A stretch of 48,108 nt of DNA from an uncultured Myxococcales bacterium (lineage in GTDB: Bacteria > Myxococcota_A > UBA9042), in contig CAITYF010000075.1 in assembly GCA_903896545.1 (NCBI GenBank), positions 1 to 48,108 of the forward strand, written 5' to 3'. The translations under genes and the position numbers were made by a program. Numbering within the stretch: position 1 is the first letter of the stretch; each line of letters opens with the position of its first letter. The notes below the pieces were generated by a model. That model saw only the letters and a program-made list of their open reading frames with translations, did no database searches and was not told the origin of the DNA. This document shows, piece by piece, positions 1 through 8,454 of this stretch.

Positions 1-29
1 CCTGCGGCGCCGGCCCCGCAAAATCCCCA

Positions 30-2117
30 CTATTCCGCCGCAACATCCTCCGCCGGCGGCAAAATCAACCGATCCGCGATCAGCTCCGCAATATCCTTAG
101 TCTTAACCGAATCCTTCTTATCCGCCGCGCCCACACCGTCACTCAACATCGTCATGCAGAAGGGGCAACTCGACGCGATAATCTCCGGCTTGGCTTCCAA
201 CAGCTGCTCGACGCGCACGTTGTTGATGCGGCTGCCGATCTTCTCTTCCATGAACATGCGCGCACCACCAGCGCCGCAGCACATGCCGAGCTTCTCGCTG
301 CGCTCCACTTCGACCAGCTCAATTCCCTTGATCGCCTGCAACGCCGCCCGCGGCTCCTCGTACACGTCGTTGTGGCGGCCCATGTAGCAGGAATCGTGGA
401 ACACGACGCGCTGCTTCTCGCCCGCGGACAGGTTCAACCGGCCGTCGGCGATGAGCTGCGGAATCAGCTCACTGTGGTGCACCATTTCAAAGTTGGCGCC
501 CAACTGGCTGTACTCATTCTTGATCGTATTATAGCAGTGGGGGCAATTGCTGACGATCTTCGTCACGCCTGCTTCTTTCCACGTGTCGATGTTTTCCTGG
601 GCAATCGACTGGAACAGGTACTCGTTACCCATCCGCCGCGCCGGGTCGCCGCAGCACTTCTCTTTCTTGCCCATGACGGCAAACCGCACGCCCGCCGCCT
701 TTAGGATCTTCGCCGTCGCCAGCGTGATTTCCTTGGCGCGATCGTCAAACGAACCGGCGCAGCCGACGTAGAAGAGGTACTCCGGGTTCTCCGTGTCCGC
801 CAGCGTCGGGATGTTCTGGTCTTTTGCCCAGTCAAAGCGCTTGCCGGAAGCCATGCCCCACGGGTTGCTCTTGGACTCGATGTTCTTCAGCGTCGTGCCG
901 ACTTCCTTCGGGAACTCGTTGCGCGTCATGACCAAGTGGCGGCGAATGTCGATGATCTTGTCGACGTGCTCGATCATCACCGGGCACTGCTCGCTGCAGG
1001 AACGGCACGTCGTGCACGACCAAATCGCGTCCGTGTTCACCGTCGCAATCAGCGTCGGGAGCGCCGCTTCCGCTTCTTCCGCCGAGACTTCGCCCGAAAT
1101 CGCCAGCGCCGCGGTTGGCACCTTGCCGCCAGCCAAGATGCGCGCCTGATCCGCATACACGTGGTCGCGAATGTCCAGGATGATCATCTTCGGGTTCAGC
1201 GGCTTACCCGTCGTCCACGCTGGGCAGTTCACTTCGCAGCGACCGCATTCCGTGCAGGTGTACAAGTCCAGAATCTGCTTCCAGCTGAGGTCCTCCGTCT
1301 TGGACAGACCGAGCGGCTTCTCTTCTTCCAGCGCCTTCTCGATGTCCGGCACAAACGACAGCGCGCCCTTGGGCTCCAGCTTGGACAGGAACACGTTGGG
1401 CAGCGACGTGATCACGTGGAAGTGCTTGGAAAGCGGCAGCAAGTTCATGAACGTGAGCACGATTGCCAGGTGAATCCAGAAGTTCACCTCACCCAGAATC
1501 TGCTGCGTCTTCGGGTCGATGCCCGTCGTCGCGAACCAATTCGCCAGAATCGCACCGATCGGCGCGTGCTCCAGGTGTTCGTGTGCGTGCGTCGCGCTCT
1601 CACCGCCCGTTTTGATGAGACCGCCAAAGTGCAGACCTTCAAAGAGGAATTCCGTCACCATCAGGCCGCCAATGAAGCCGAGAATCAGGAGCGCCTCGCC
1701 CGAATACGCGATGCGCTTGGGCTTGACGATGACGCGACGGTAGACAAAGCCGATGATCGCGATCAGCACAATTAGGGCGGTAAAGTCCTTGAGCGGCGCA
1801 TAGATCGGCTCGATGAACGGCAACTGCCAGTCCGGGCTGAAGCCTTGGACAAAGAGCTGCGTCGTGCGCGCGCCGAGGATCATGAAGCCCCAGAACGTGA
1901 ACGCGTGGAGCAAGCCGGAGGCGGGCTCCTTGAACATTTTGGTCTGCCCGACGCCGACAGAGAGGAGCGAGCGCACGCGGTTCTCGACGAGGTCCCAGCG
2001 CGTCTCGGGCTTACCGGCAGCGAGCACACGGAAGCGGCCAAACACGGTTCGGGCAAAGAGCCCCAAACCGACGACGAGCAGCAAGATCACGACTGGCAGG
2101 CGATATTCGTAGCTCAT
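30..2117 (-). CDS. Membrane-bound Fe-S oxidoreductase (HdrD/GlpC-like, two CCG domains)
   Basis: A 695-aa protein. The N-terminal 240 residues hold several hydrophobic segments (about 8-27, 70-90, 110-130, 140-160 and 208-230), resembling the nitrate-reductase-gamma type cytochrome b module. Two 4Fe-4S motifs follow (Cys 288/291/294/298 and Cys 368/371/374/378). Two cysteine-rich CCG domains come next: C453, CC488-489 and C525/C528, then C577, CC613-614 and C651/C654. This order is known from heterodisulfide-reductase-like and GlpC-like oxidoreductases that pass electrons between a soluble donor, often ETF in beta-oxidising bacteria, and the quinone pool. The partner here is inferred. A very strong Shine-Dalgarno (GGAGGAGAGGAG) precedes the ATG. 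It lies 36 bp downstream of trmB on the same strand, so co-transcription is possible. All cluster ligands appear intact. Confidence 0.9.
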   Translation of the reverse strand: MSYEYRLPVVILLLVVGLGLFARTVFGRFRVLAAGKPETRWDLVENRVRSLLSVGVGQTKMFKEPASGLLHAFTFWGFMILGARTTQLFVQGFSPDWQLPFIEPIYAPLKDFTALIVLIAIIGFVYRRVIVKPKRIAYSGEALLILGFIGGLMVTEFLFEGLHFGGLIKTGGESATHAHEHLEHAPIGAILANWFATTGIDPKTQQILGEVNFWIHLAIVLTFMNLLPLSKHFHVITSLPNVFLSKLEPKGALSFVPDIEKALEEEKPLGLSKTEDLSWKQILDLYTCTECGRCEVNCPAWTTGKPLNPKMIILDIRDHVYADQARILAGGKVPTAALAISGEVSAEEAEAALPTLIATVNTDAIWSCTTCRSCSEQCPVMIEHVDKIIDIRRHLVMTRNEFPKEVGTTLKNIESKSNPWGMASGKRFDWAKDQNIPTLADTENPEYLFYVGCAGSFDDRAKEITLATAKILKAAGVRFAVMGKKEKCCGDPARRMGNEYLFQSIAQENIDTWKEAGVTKIVSNCPHCYNTIKNEYSQLGANFEMVHHSELIPQLIADGRLNLSAGEKQRVVFHDSCYMGRHNDVYEEPRAALQAIKGIELVEVERSEKLGMCCGAGGARMFMEEKIGSRINNVRVEQLLEAKPEIIASSCPFCMTMLSDGVGAADKKDSVKTKDIAELIADRLILPPAEDVAAE

Positions 2118-2153
2118 AGGACTCCTCTCCTCCGTTCCAACAGGCTTGCGACT

Positions 2154-2909
2154 TCAGATCGTCGGCAAGTCGGGCTTCCGGGTCGCCTGCACGGCGAAGG
2201 TCGGGTACCCGTGAAAATGACAGCGACGCTCACGCAGCGTCGGGGGCAGCGCGGCACCCGGGTCCGCCAGACGTTCGATCTCAAAATGAGGATCTTCCGC
2301 CATGACGCCTTGCGCCCAGTCAGCGTAGCCCGGAACGTCCGTCTTCAACAGAAGCCGACCACCCGGACGCAGGAAGTGCGCCGCAGCTGCGACAAAATCC
2401 GCAGTCAGGAGGCGCTTTTTGATATGCCGCGGCTTCCACCACGGATCGGGAAAAAACACGAGCAGTTGGTCCAAAGTGCCGGGCACGAGCACCTCACGCA
2501 GCATCTCGCGCGCGTCGACGAGGCAGAAGGTCGCGTTTGTCAGGCCGTTTTGCACGGCAAGCGCGTCGGCTTCCTGACAGTACTTCTTGCGGACCTCAAA
2601 ACCGACGTAGCGGACCTGCGGGTTGGCGGCACAGAACGCGGCGGCGAATTCGCCCATTTGGAAGCCGATCTCGACGACCAACGGCCGCGGATCCGACGGT
2701 GCGACGATCGCGCGCAGCTTCTCTTGGTCGGCGGCGCGAAAGATCGGGTCGAGGATGTACGTCCCGCCGATGTCTGAGGGCGTGCCGTGCAACCGGCGCA
2801 TTTCAATGGAACCGCCGATGAGCGCCTTGGCTTTGCGACGCGATAGCTCGGCCTCGCCTTCAACCAGCGAGGGGGAACTGTCACTGACGTGGAACTTGCG
2901 CAACGCCAT
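2154..2909 (-). CDS. trmB: tRNA (guanine-N7-)-methyltransferase TrmB
   Basis: A 251-aa protein close to the usual 210-240 aa of TrmB, which methylates G46 in the variable loop of tRNAs using SAM. The SAM-binding loop is EIGFQMGEF (residues 80-88). The family motif PDPWWKPRHIKKR follows at 155-167, and the C-terminal part aligns with the tRNA-binding end of the family. The frame stays open upstream to 3563, but that extension has no TrmB similarity and lies over the divergent gene. I chose the ATG at 2909; in-frame ATGs at 2924 and 2939 are alternatives. The third position of the usual GxGxG loop is Gln instead of Gly. It is divergent from the gene at 2968. Confidence 0.93.
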   Translation of the reverse strand: MALRKFHVSDSSPSLVEGEAELSRRKAKALIGGSIEMRRLHGTPSDIGGTYILDPIFRAADQEKLRAIVAPSDPRPLVVEIGFQMGEFAAAFCAANPQVRYVGFEVRKKYCQEADALAVQNGLTNATFCLVDAREMLREVLVPGTLDQLLVFFPDPWWKPRHIKKRLLTADFVAAAAHFLRPGGRLLLKTDVPGYADWAQGVMAEDPHFEIERLADPGAALPPTLRERRCHFHGYPTFAVQATRKPDLPTI

Positions 2910-2967
2910 CGCGGCGCGGAGCATAGCGCAGTGCGTCATACTCGTCCAACCCGCACAGCCGAGAAGA

Positions 2968-4278
2968 ATGATGACGGAATTGAAACAGCCCGCTGCGACA
3001 GGACGCGGAAAACCCAGCTTGGCGGCTGGGATTTTTGCAGTCGCGTTCATCTTTTCCGCGTCGCTGATGATCTGGAGCGGTTGGCAGCTGTACCACGGCG
3101 AGAGTCTGCCGGTTGTGCTGACGGCGACCGAAACGCAGTGCCAGTGGGTCATGCTGCTGGATGAGCCGGCGATGTTGAAGTCGACCTTGGCTGAGCTGGA
3201 GGGACAAGCGGCGGACCTGCCGACAGGCGTAACGCGGTATCTGGCAGAGCTTCGGCCGTTGTGCGATGCCGCGGAATCGCAGCGCTTTGAAACGACGCAG
3301 GCGTGGACGCTGTGTGGTCTGCCCGATGGCGCGGTGCTGACGGTGCCCAATGCCGCTGGGCAGCAAGAGGTCGCGCAAACGCTGGCGCGGCATTGGGCCG
3401 AATTGCCGGAGTCGCCGACGCCACTAATTGCCTGGCAGCACGCGACCGTCCACGTCGACGGTCCGGTCGTGCGGGTGGTCTTCGCCCTGCCCGGCGGCAA
3501 TCCGGAAGCGATCCTTGCGCGCGCACGTCCGCAGTCAGTTGCAGCGAATTTGGCCGCAGACACGCAGTTTCGCGCGTCGACCGAGCGCGTGGGAAACGCG
3601 CCGGTTCACCTCTACTTGCCAGCAGCAACGGCGCAGGCGTGGCTGAAGACGTTGGCGCCATCGCCCTGGTGGACCGGCGGCATCGACGTTGTGCAGTGGC
3701 TGGGCGTCATGGCGCGCGTCGGCGAGGGACACCTGCGCGTGCACGCCCATCTCGGCGGCGACGAACAGATGGGGGCGTGGCTGAAGCCCGTGTTTGACGT
3801 CGCGACGCTCGACGAAGTCGGTGAGGCGGTCGCCCAAAACGCGAAGGCGGCCGCCGTTGTGCGAATCCCCGCGAAGACGCGCGGGGAACTGGCGAATTGG
3901 TACGGGCCGCAAGCGCCGCTTTTTCGCGCGCTCTTGCGGGCGACTCCAACAGAATTGCCCGACGGCACGTTGGTCTGGCAGCAATTTGCCGATGGCGGGG
4001 AGGCTGCGCTTTGGCATGGGACGTCCCAAGGCCCGTCAGCGGTCCAGCGCGCTCAGGTCGGCGAATGGACGATCGTTGGGACGAACGCCTCAGCGGTTGC
4101 TGCCGTTCGCGAGGTCCTCGGCCGTCCGTCGACATCCCTTGCCGAGACGGACGATCGCGATCGGCGCCGACTCTTGACCAGCACACAGGGCTGGTTTCGC
4201 GGCGCGCTGCAGGTCGACTGGGTGTGGACCGACAGCGGCGTGGCGGGCGAAGTCGCGTGGCAGTTAATCGTCAAGTGA
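2968..4278 (+). CDS. Membrane-anchored protein of unknown function
   Basis: About 436 aa. I do not recognise the family. A single hydrophobic segment (about residues 18-38, SLAAGIFAVAFIFSASLMIW) follows a short basic N-terminus, which suggests a signal anchor with the rest periplasmic. The body is alpha/beta-like, Ala/Trp-rich and has few cysteines, and I see no catalytic motif. There are two adjacent ATGs (2968 and 2971) behind GAGAAGA; either could be used. The reading frame extends upstream to 2623, but that part is antisense to trmB and is not credible as protein. The ORF is divergent from trmB with a gap of about 58 bp, so the two share a control region. A scaffold or substrate-binding role would be only a guess. 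Confidence 0.7.
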   Translation: MMTELKQPAATGRGKPSLAAGIFAVAFIFSASLMIWSGWQLYHGESLPVVLTATETQCQWVMLLDEPAMLKSTLAELEGQAADLPTGVTRYLAELRPLCDAAESQRFETTQAWTLCGLPDGAVLTVPNAAGQQEVAQTLARHWAELPESPTPLIAWQHATVHVDGPVVRVVFALPGGNPEAILARARPQSVAANLAADTQFRASTERVGNAPVHLYLPAATAQAWLKTLAPSPWWTGGIDVVQWLGVMARVGEGHLRVHAHLGGDEQMGAWLKPVFDVATLDEVGEAVAQNAKAAAVVRIPAKTRGELANWYGPQAPLFRALLRATPTELPDGTLVWQQFADGGEAALWHGTSQGPSAVQRAQVGEWTIVGTNASAVAAVREVLGRPSTSLAETDDRDRRRLLTSTQGWFRGALQVDWVWTDSGVAGEVAWQLIVK

Positions 4279-4462
4279 GGCGGCAAAGTGCTTAGGGCGA
4301 TCGCGTCGACCTGCACGCTGGGCGTTTGATTCGCGCGCTGGTCCGGCACCGATTGACACGCCCGACGCACGCGGCGCACGCACTTCGCACGAGCAATATC
4401 GCCGGACGTGAGTGTCGCTCGACTCAGTGAACGGTCCAAGGTGACGCAATGAGGGAGAACGT

Positions 4463-5824
4463 ATGAAAACCACTTTCGCCATCTGGGGACTGATGTGCGC
4501 CGCGCTGGTCGGGTGCGGCAACAGCAGCGGCTCGAACGCCGACGCGACGGACACGGTCGAAGGCACCGACGCGGCCGGGCTCGACGACACTGACGCTGTG
4601 GGCGCCGGCGACACGTCCAGCTTTGACCAAATCAGCAACGAGACGATCTCGCCCGGCTGCGTCTGCGGCGACGGCAAGTGCGACGCGCCGTGTCAGGAAA
4701 CGCTGGCAACGTGCGCGAAGGACTGCGCGGGGTGCGGCGACGGCACATGCAGCCCGGGTGAAAGCCCAGAGGCGTGCAAGGTCGACTGTTGCAGCTCGTG
4801 TGGCGACGGCAAGTGCGTCGGCGGCCCGTGCATGGAGAACATCGAGACCTGCGCCGCGGACTGCAACGCAAAAGCCTGCGGCGATGGCGCGTGCGGCGCG
4901 GATGAGTCACCGTTGAACTGTCCCGCCGATTGCGAAGCGCACACCTGCGGCAACCACGTCTGCGAAGCCGGCGAGAGCGGTCCAGACGGCTGCCCCGACG
5001 ACTGCGGCGGCCACTGCGGCAACTGCGCGTGCGAGGCTGGCGAGACGTGGGGCAACTGCCCGCAGGACTGCGGCTACTGCGGCGACGGCGTGTGCAGCGC
5101 GTGCAGTGGCCTCGGTGAGACCGCGAAGACCTGCGAAGCGGACTGCAAATCGACTTCATGCAGCGACGGAGGCGTCTCGTGCGACGACGGCGTCGCGTGC
5201 ACGGTCGACAAGTGCGAGACGACCGGCGCGTGCAGCCACACAGCCGACGCCACGGCGTGCGCGGACAACGCGCCTTGCACACAGGACAAATGCGACCTCG
5301 TCGCGGGATGCACGCACTTGTCCGGCGACGGCCCGTGCGACGACGGCAGCGCTTGCACGTACAACGATCAGTGTTTGGCAGGCGTCTGCAAGGGCGTCGA
5401 CGGCTGCACCGACGGCGGAACGCTCACGGGCGGCGGCGACACCGGCGGAAGCTGCAATCAGATGTTGGCGAGCTGCAAGATCCAGCCGGCGGGCAGCATC
5501 TACGACGAGACGTTCACGGTCGCGTGTGCAAGTGGCAACCCGATCACCATTCAGGTGAACGGCCCCGCCGGACAGACAGGTAACACCGGCAAGAACGGCG
5601 GCCCCTGCCAGCCAGGCGAGCCCGGCGGTCAAGGAACTCCGGGCAAGTTTCCCGACTTGAAAGCGCTGGCGTGCACCGACTGCGTCGTGACGGACCTGGA
5701 TGCGTATACGCGCCTTGTGACCTGCGGAACGTCCACCCGGCAAGTCCTACGCGGTCCCGACGGCGCCAACGGCCTCAACGGAGCGAACGGCAATCCGCCT
5801 CCGGGTTCGCCGAACTGCCCGTGA
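4463..5824 (+). CDS. Cysteine-rich lipoprotein with collagen-like segments
   Basis: 453 aa. The signal peptide MKTTFAIWGLMCAALVGC ends in a lipobox with the lipidated Cys at 18. An acidic D/A/T stalk (about 20-60) follows. About seven CGDGxC...CxxDC modules span residues 64-228, then two or three CxDGxxCTxDxC modules run from about 233 to 315. This repeat type is common in surface lipoproteins of myxobacteria-like organisms and probably forms disulfide-stabilised extracellular rods. The C-terminal part has Gly-X-Y-like stretches (367-395 and 430-448, e.g. GPAGQTGNTGKNGG) resembling short collagen helices. A good Shine-Dalgarno (GAGGGAGAA) precedes the ATG. It is probably monocistronic, with 184 bp of gene-free DNA upstream. 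Function unknown; adhesion or an envelope structural role is inferred. Confidence 0.85.
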   Translation: MKTTFAIWGLMCAALVGCGNSSGSNADATDTVEGTDAAGLDDTDAVGAGDTSSFDQISNETISPGCVCGDGKCDAPCQETLATCAKDCAGCGDGTCSPGESPEACKVDCCSSCGDGKCVGGPCMENIETCAADCNAKACGDGACGADESPLNCPADCEAHTCGNHVCEAGESGPDGCPDDCGGHCGNCACEAGETWGNCPQDCGYCGDGVCSACSGLGETAKTCEADCKSTSCSDGGVSCDDGVACTVDKCETTGACSHTADATACADNAPCTQDKCDLVAGCTHLSGDGPCDDGSACTYNDQCLAGVCKGVDGCTDGGTLTGGGDTGGSCNQMLASCKIQPAGSIYDETFTVACASGNPITIQVNGPAGQTGNTGKNGGPCQPGEPGGQGTPGKFPDLKALACTDCVVTDLDAYTRLVTCGTSTRQVLRGPDGANGLNGANGNPPPGSPNCP

Positions 5825-5991
5825 CAAGCCTCGCCCGCCTGGGTGGCAACGACAACCGCCTGTGAATTCCGCCCACTGCTGCATCGCGCCGCCGACAGAA
5901 GGCGCTTGACGCACCGGCGCGGACGCTGCACTCTGGTCTCGTGGAAGTCCCTGCATTGCGCGGCACTTCTTTCAACTTGTGTGGGGCAGCG

Positions 5992-8304
5992 ATGGGCAAG
6001 GTCGCTCGGCGGTTGAACGCGTTTCTGTCGTGCAGGGTCCTCTTGCTGGCGTTCGCGTGCGCGGCGTGTGGCGGCCGAGCAGTTCCTGCGACCGAATCGC
6101 CCGACACACTGGTGAAAACCGAGGCTGACGCTCCCCAGTCCAGTCAAGACGTCGACATCAAGGACACCGCTGCTGACGTTGTCGACGGCGTGACGAGCGA
6201 CGTGACCGAGGAGGTCGCAGCGCCACCCGTCGTGACCACGCTCGTTATCGACGCTGCGCCGGGTCTCTCGCTGCCGCCCGGCCACCTGCACGTGCGCCTC
6301 ATCCACCACCTGCAACCGGTCAACCAGCCGACGCCTTACGACGACGTCCTGTTTGACGGTCTACTCGACTTGCCTGCCACCGTGACGACTGTCGTTCCCG
6401 ACGGCACGTGGTGGCCGGTCGCTGCGTGGATGGACGCGAACACCAAGCCGCTCGCTTCCAACCTGAGCTGTGACAAGTCGCAGGTGTTCACGGTGAACGC
6501 GACGCACTCCGCGCCGGGAAAAATCACGCTGATCCTCAACACCGCGGCGCCGCAGCAGTGCAATGAGGCCGCCGATCCGGGCTTTCTGGGTGAACTCAGC
6601 AATTACATCGTGCCGTTTTCGGACGTCGGCGTCACACATCTTCTGGAGGGCGTGCCCTGGAACGGGTCGTGGTGGATGGCGGCCAACGCGGACGGAATCG
6701 GGCGCGTGGATGTGCCGGCAGGCAGCGCCGCAGTCGAAAAGTGGAAGCCGCTCGTCGGTCAGGGTACCTGCCGCCACGTCGTGCGCTTGGGCAACCGGAT
6801 GTTCTGCAGCCAGCGCAACGCCGCAGTCACTTGGACGGATTTCGACCCGGTATCGAAGAAGCCCACCGCAGAAGGCGAGTTCGTGCTGCCGGGCAACGTC
6901 CATGCCGAGGGGATGCTGGCGCGCGACGGCGTTGTCTACGCTTCACTCCACGAAAACGGACTTGGTGTGCTGCCCGTTACCCCGCCTGGCCCGCCTGTTG
7001 TGCTCACGCACCCCAAGCTCGTGGACACGTGGCACGTCGCTGGGCTGGCGAACGACAACCTCGTGGTGGCGAACGGCGCGGCAGGCATCGCGATCGTGCA
7101 GGTCAAGAACGGCGCGCTCTCGATTCTCGCCAGCTTGCCCTTGCCCGGCACAAGCGCCCATCTGGCGGTCGAGGGCAACACCGTCGCCGTTGGCGCGGTG
7201 GCGGGCGGACTGCACCTGGTGGACGTGAGCCAGCCGACGGCGCCCGTGCTGCTTGGCACTTTGCCTGCGGGGCCGTGGCCGGTCTTCGGCGTGGAGCTCT
7301 TGAACGGCGTCGCGTATGCGGCGGCTTCGCGGACCGTTCTCGCGGTGCCGGTACCGGCGAAACCGATTGGGTTCCTGAGCGCTTCAGCGGCTGCGCCGAC
7401 GGACCAGTTCATGACCCTCGACGTGCGCGCAATGGATGGGGTGCTCGTCACCGCGGAATACGCGTTGATCCGCTCGCTTTCGCGCACCGGGAACCTGCCG
7501 CAGGGCTTGCCGATCGCGTTGCCAGAGGCGCACCAATGGGCGGCCGTCGTGGAGAAGGGCCAGAGCGCCCAGTACACGATCTGGGTATGGAACCCAGGCA
7601 GCGCGCCTTTGCACCTGACGCAATTTGAAGTGAGGCAGGCGCTGCCCAAGGGCGCTTCTGGCGGCCCGATGGTGCCATTCACGGGACCGACGGAGTTGAC
7701 CGTCGCGCCGCGCCAATCCGCCAAGTTCGTACTCAGCGTGCCAAAGACGGCGCCAACGATTCAGAACATCGTCGCCAGAATCCACACGAACGATCCGTTT
7801 CGCCCGTTCGTGAGCGTGGACCTGAACGAGTCTCCGTCCTTGAACACCGGGCAGGCGCTACCCGAACTGAAGTACAAAGACGCCAGCGGCAAGCTTGTCG
7901 ACGTCGTTGCGTACTTGAAGGGCAAGCCGGCGCTTCTGATTGTCTCGGCGGAATCCTGTCCCGTGGCGATGGAACGCGAGGCCGGCGTGCTGAACGAATA
8001 TGCGGCGACGATCGCGTCGGGGAAGCTCGGAGCGCTGGTTCTGAACCCGTGGGACCTGCCGCAAACCTGGGAAGTTGGTACGTTCCCGATCCCGTTGGTC
8101 GAGGTGTTCTCGGCCATGACGACCAACGACAATACGCAGCATTCGAGCGTGTCTGACGAAAAGCTGGCGCTGCCGTCGTTCGGTTTTGCGCCGCAGCTGC
8201 CGCACCTGTACGTGCTGGATGCGTCGGGCAAAATCACCTACGCCTACGAAGGCTACCAGCCACTGCCCCTCCAGCAGGCCGTCGCGGACGTGCTGGGGCC
8301 CTAA
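5992..8304 (+). CDS. Probable lipoprotein with LVIVD-like propeller, Ig-like and thioredoxin-like domains
   Basis: 770 aa from the ATG at 5992. A GTG 17 codons upstream also keeps the frame, but the signal sequence begins at this ATG. The hydrophobic run LLLAFACAAC ends at probable lipidated Cys26, followed by an acidic stalk rich in D/T/V. Residues about 190-470 contain repeated VxGN/HLVDVSQP-type motifs typical of LVIVD beta-propellers. Residues about 510-625 resemble the DUF1573/HYDIN-like Ig fold (NPGSAPLHL, IHTNDPFRPFVSV). Residues about 630-770 look like a thioredoxin/AhpC fold (PALLIVSAESCPVAM, then LYVLDASGKITYAYEGYQP). Only one cysteine (Cys656) sits at the active-site position and there is no CxxC, so it is unlikely to be a classical disulfide oxidoreductase. 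Confidence 0.82.
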   Translation: MGKVARRLNAFLSCRVLLLAFACAACGGRAVPATESPDTLVKTEADAPQSSQDVDIKDTAADVVDGVTSDVTEEVAAPPVVTTLVIDAAPGLSLPPGHLHVRLIHHLQPVNQPTPYDDVLFDGLLDLPATVTTVVPDGTWWPVAAWMDANTKPLASNLSCDKSQVFTVNATHSAPGKITLILNTAAPQQCNEAADPGFLGELSNYIVPFSDVGVTHLLEGVPWNGSWWMAANADGIGRVDVPAGSAAVEKWKPLVGQGTCRHVVRLGNRMFCSQRNAAVTWTDFDPVSKKPTAEGEFVLPGNVHAEGMLARDGVVYASLHENGLGVLPVTPPGPPVVLTHPKLVDTWHVAGLANDNLVVANGAAGIAIVQVKNGALSILASLPLPGTSAHLAVEGNTVAVGAVAGGLHLVDVSQPTAPVLLGTLPAGPWPVFGVELLNGVAYAAASRTVLAVPVPAKPIGFLSASAAAPTDQFMTLDVRAMDGVLVTAEYALIRSLSRTGNLPQGLPIALPEAHQWAAVVEKGQSAQYTIWVWNPGSAPLHLTQFEVRQALPKGASGGPMVPFTGPTELTVAPRQSAKFVLSVPKTAPTIQNIVARIHTNDPFRPFVSVDLNESPSLNTGQALPELKYKDASGKLVDVVAYLKGKPALLIVSAESCPVAMEREAGVLNEYAATIASGKLGALVLNPWDLPQTWEVGTFPIPLVEVFSAMTTNDNTQHSSVSDEKLALPSFGFAPQLPHLYVLDASGKITYAYEGYQPLPLQQAVADVLGP

Positions 8305-8454
8305 GTCGCTCGAACTGTCTGGGGTGTCCTGTCGCCGCTGGACTGTCGCCCGCAACGTTGCCGTAACATCATCGGGCTGCCGGTTGATTTGCCGCGGCAC
8401 ATCGGCGGACACTCCCGCGGGGCATGAACCCCTGCCCTTTGCCCCGGAGCCCCC

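Noticed and set aside
2910..3563. Long N-terminal extension of trmB
   Set aside because: The extension has no TrmB similarity and would lie over the divergent gene. The family N-terminus fits the ATG at 2909.
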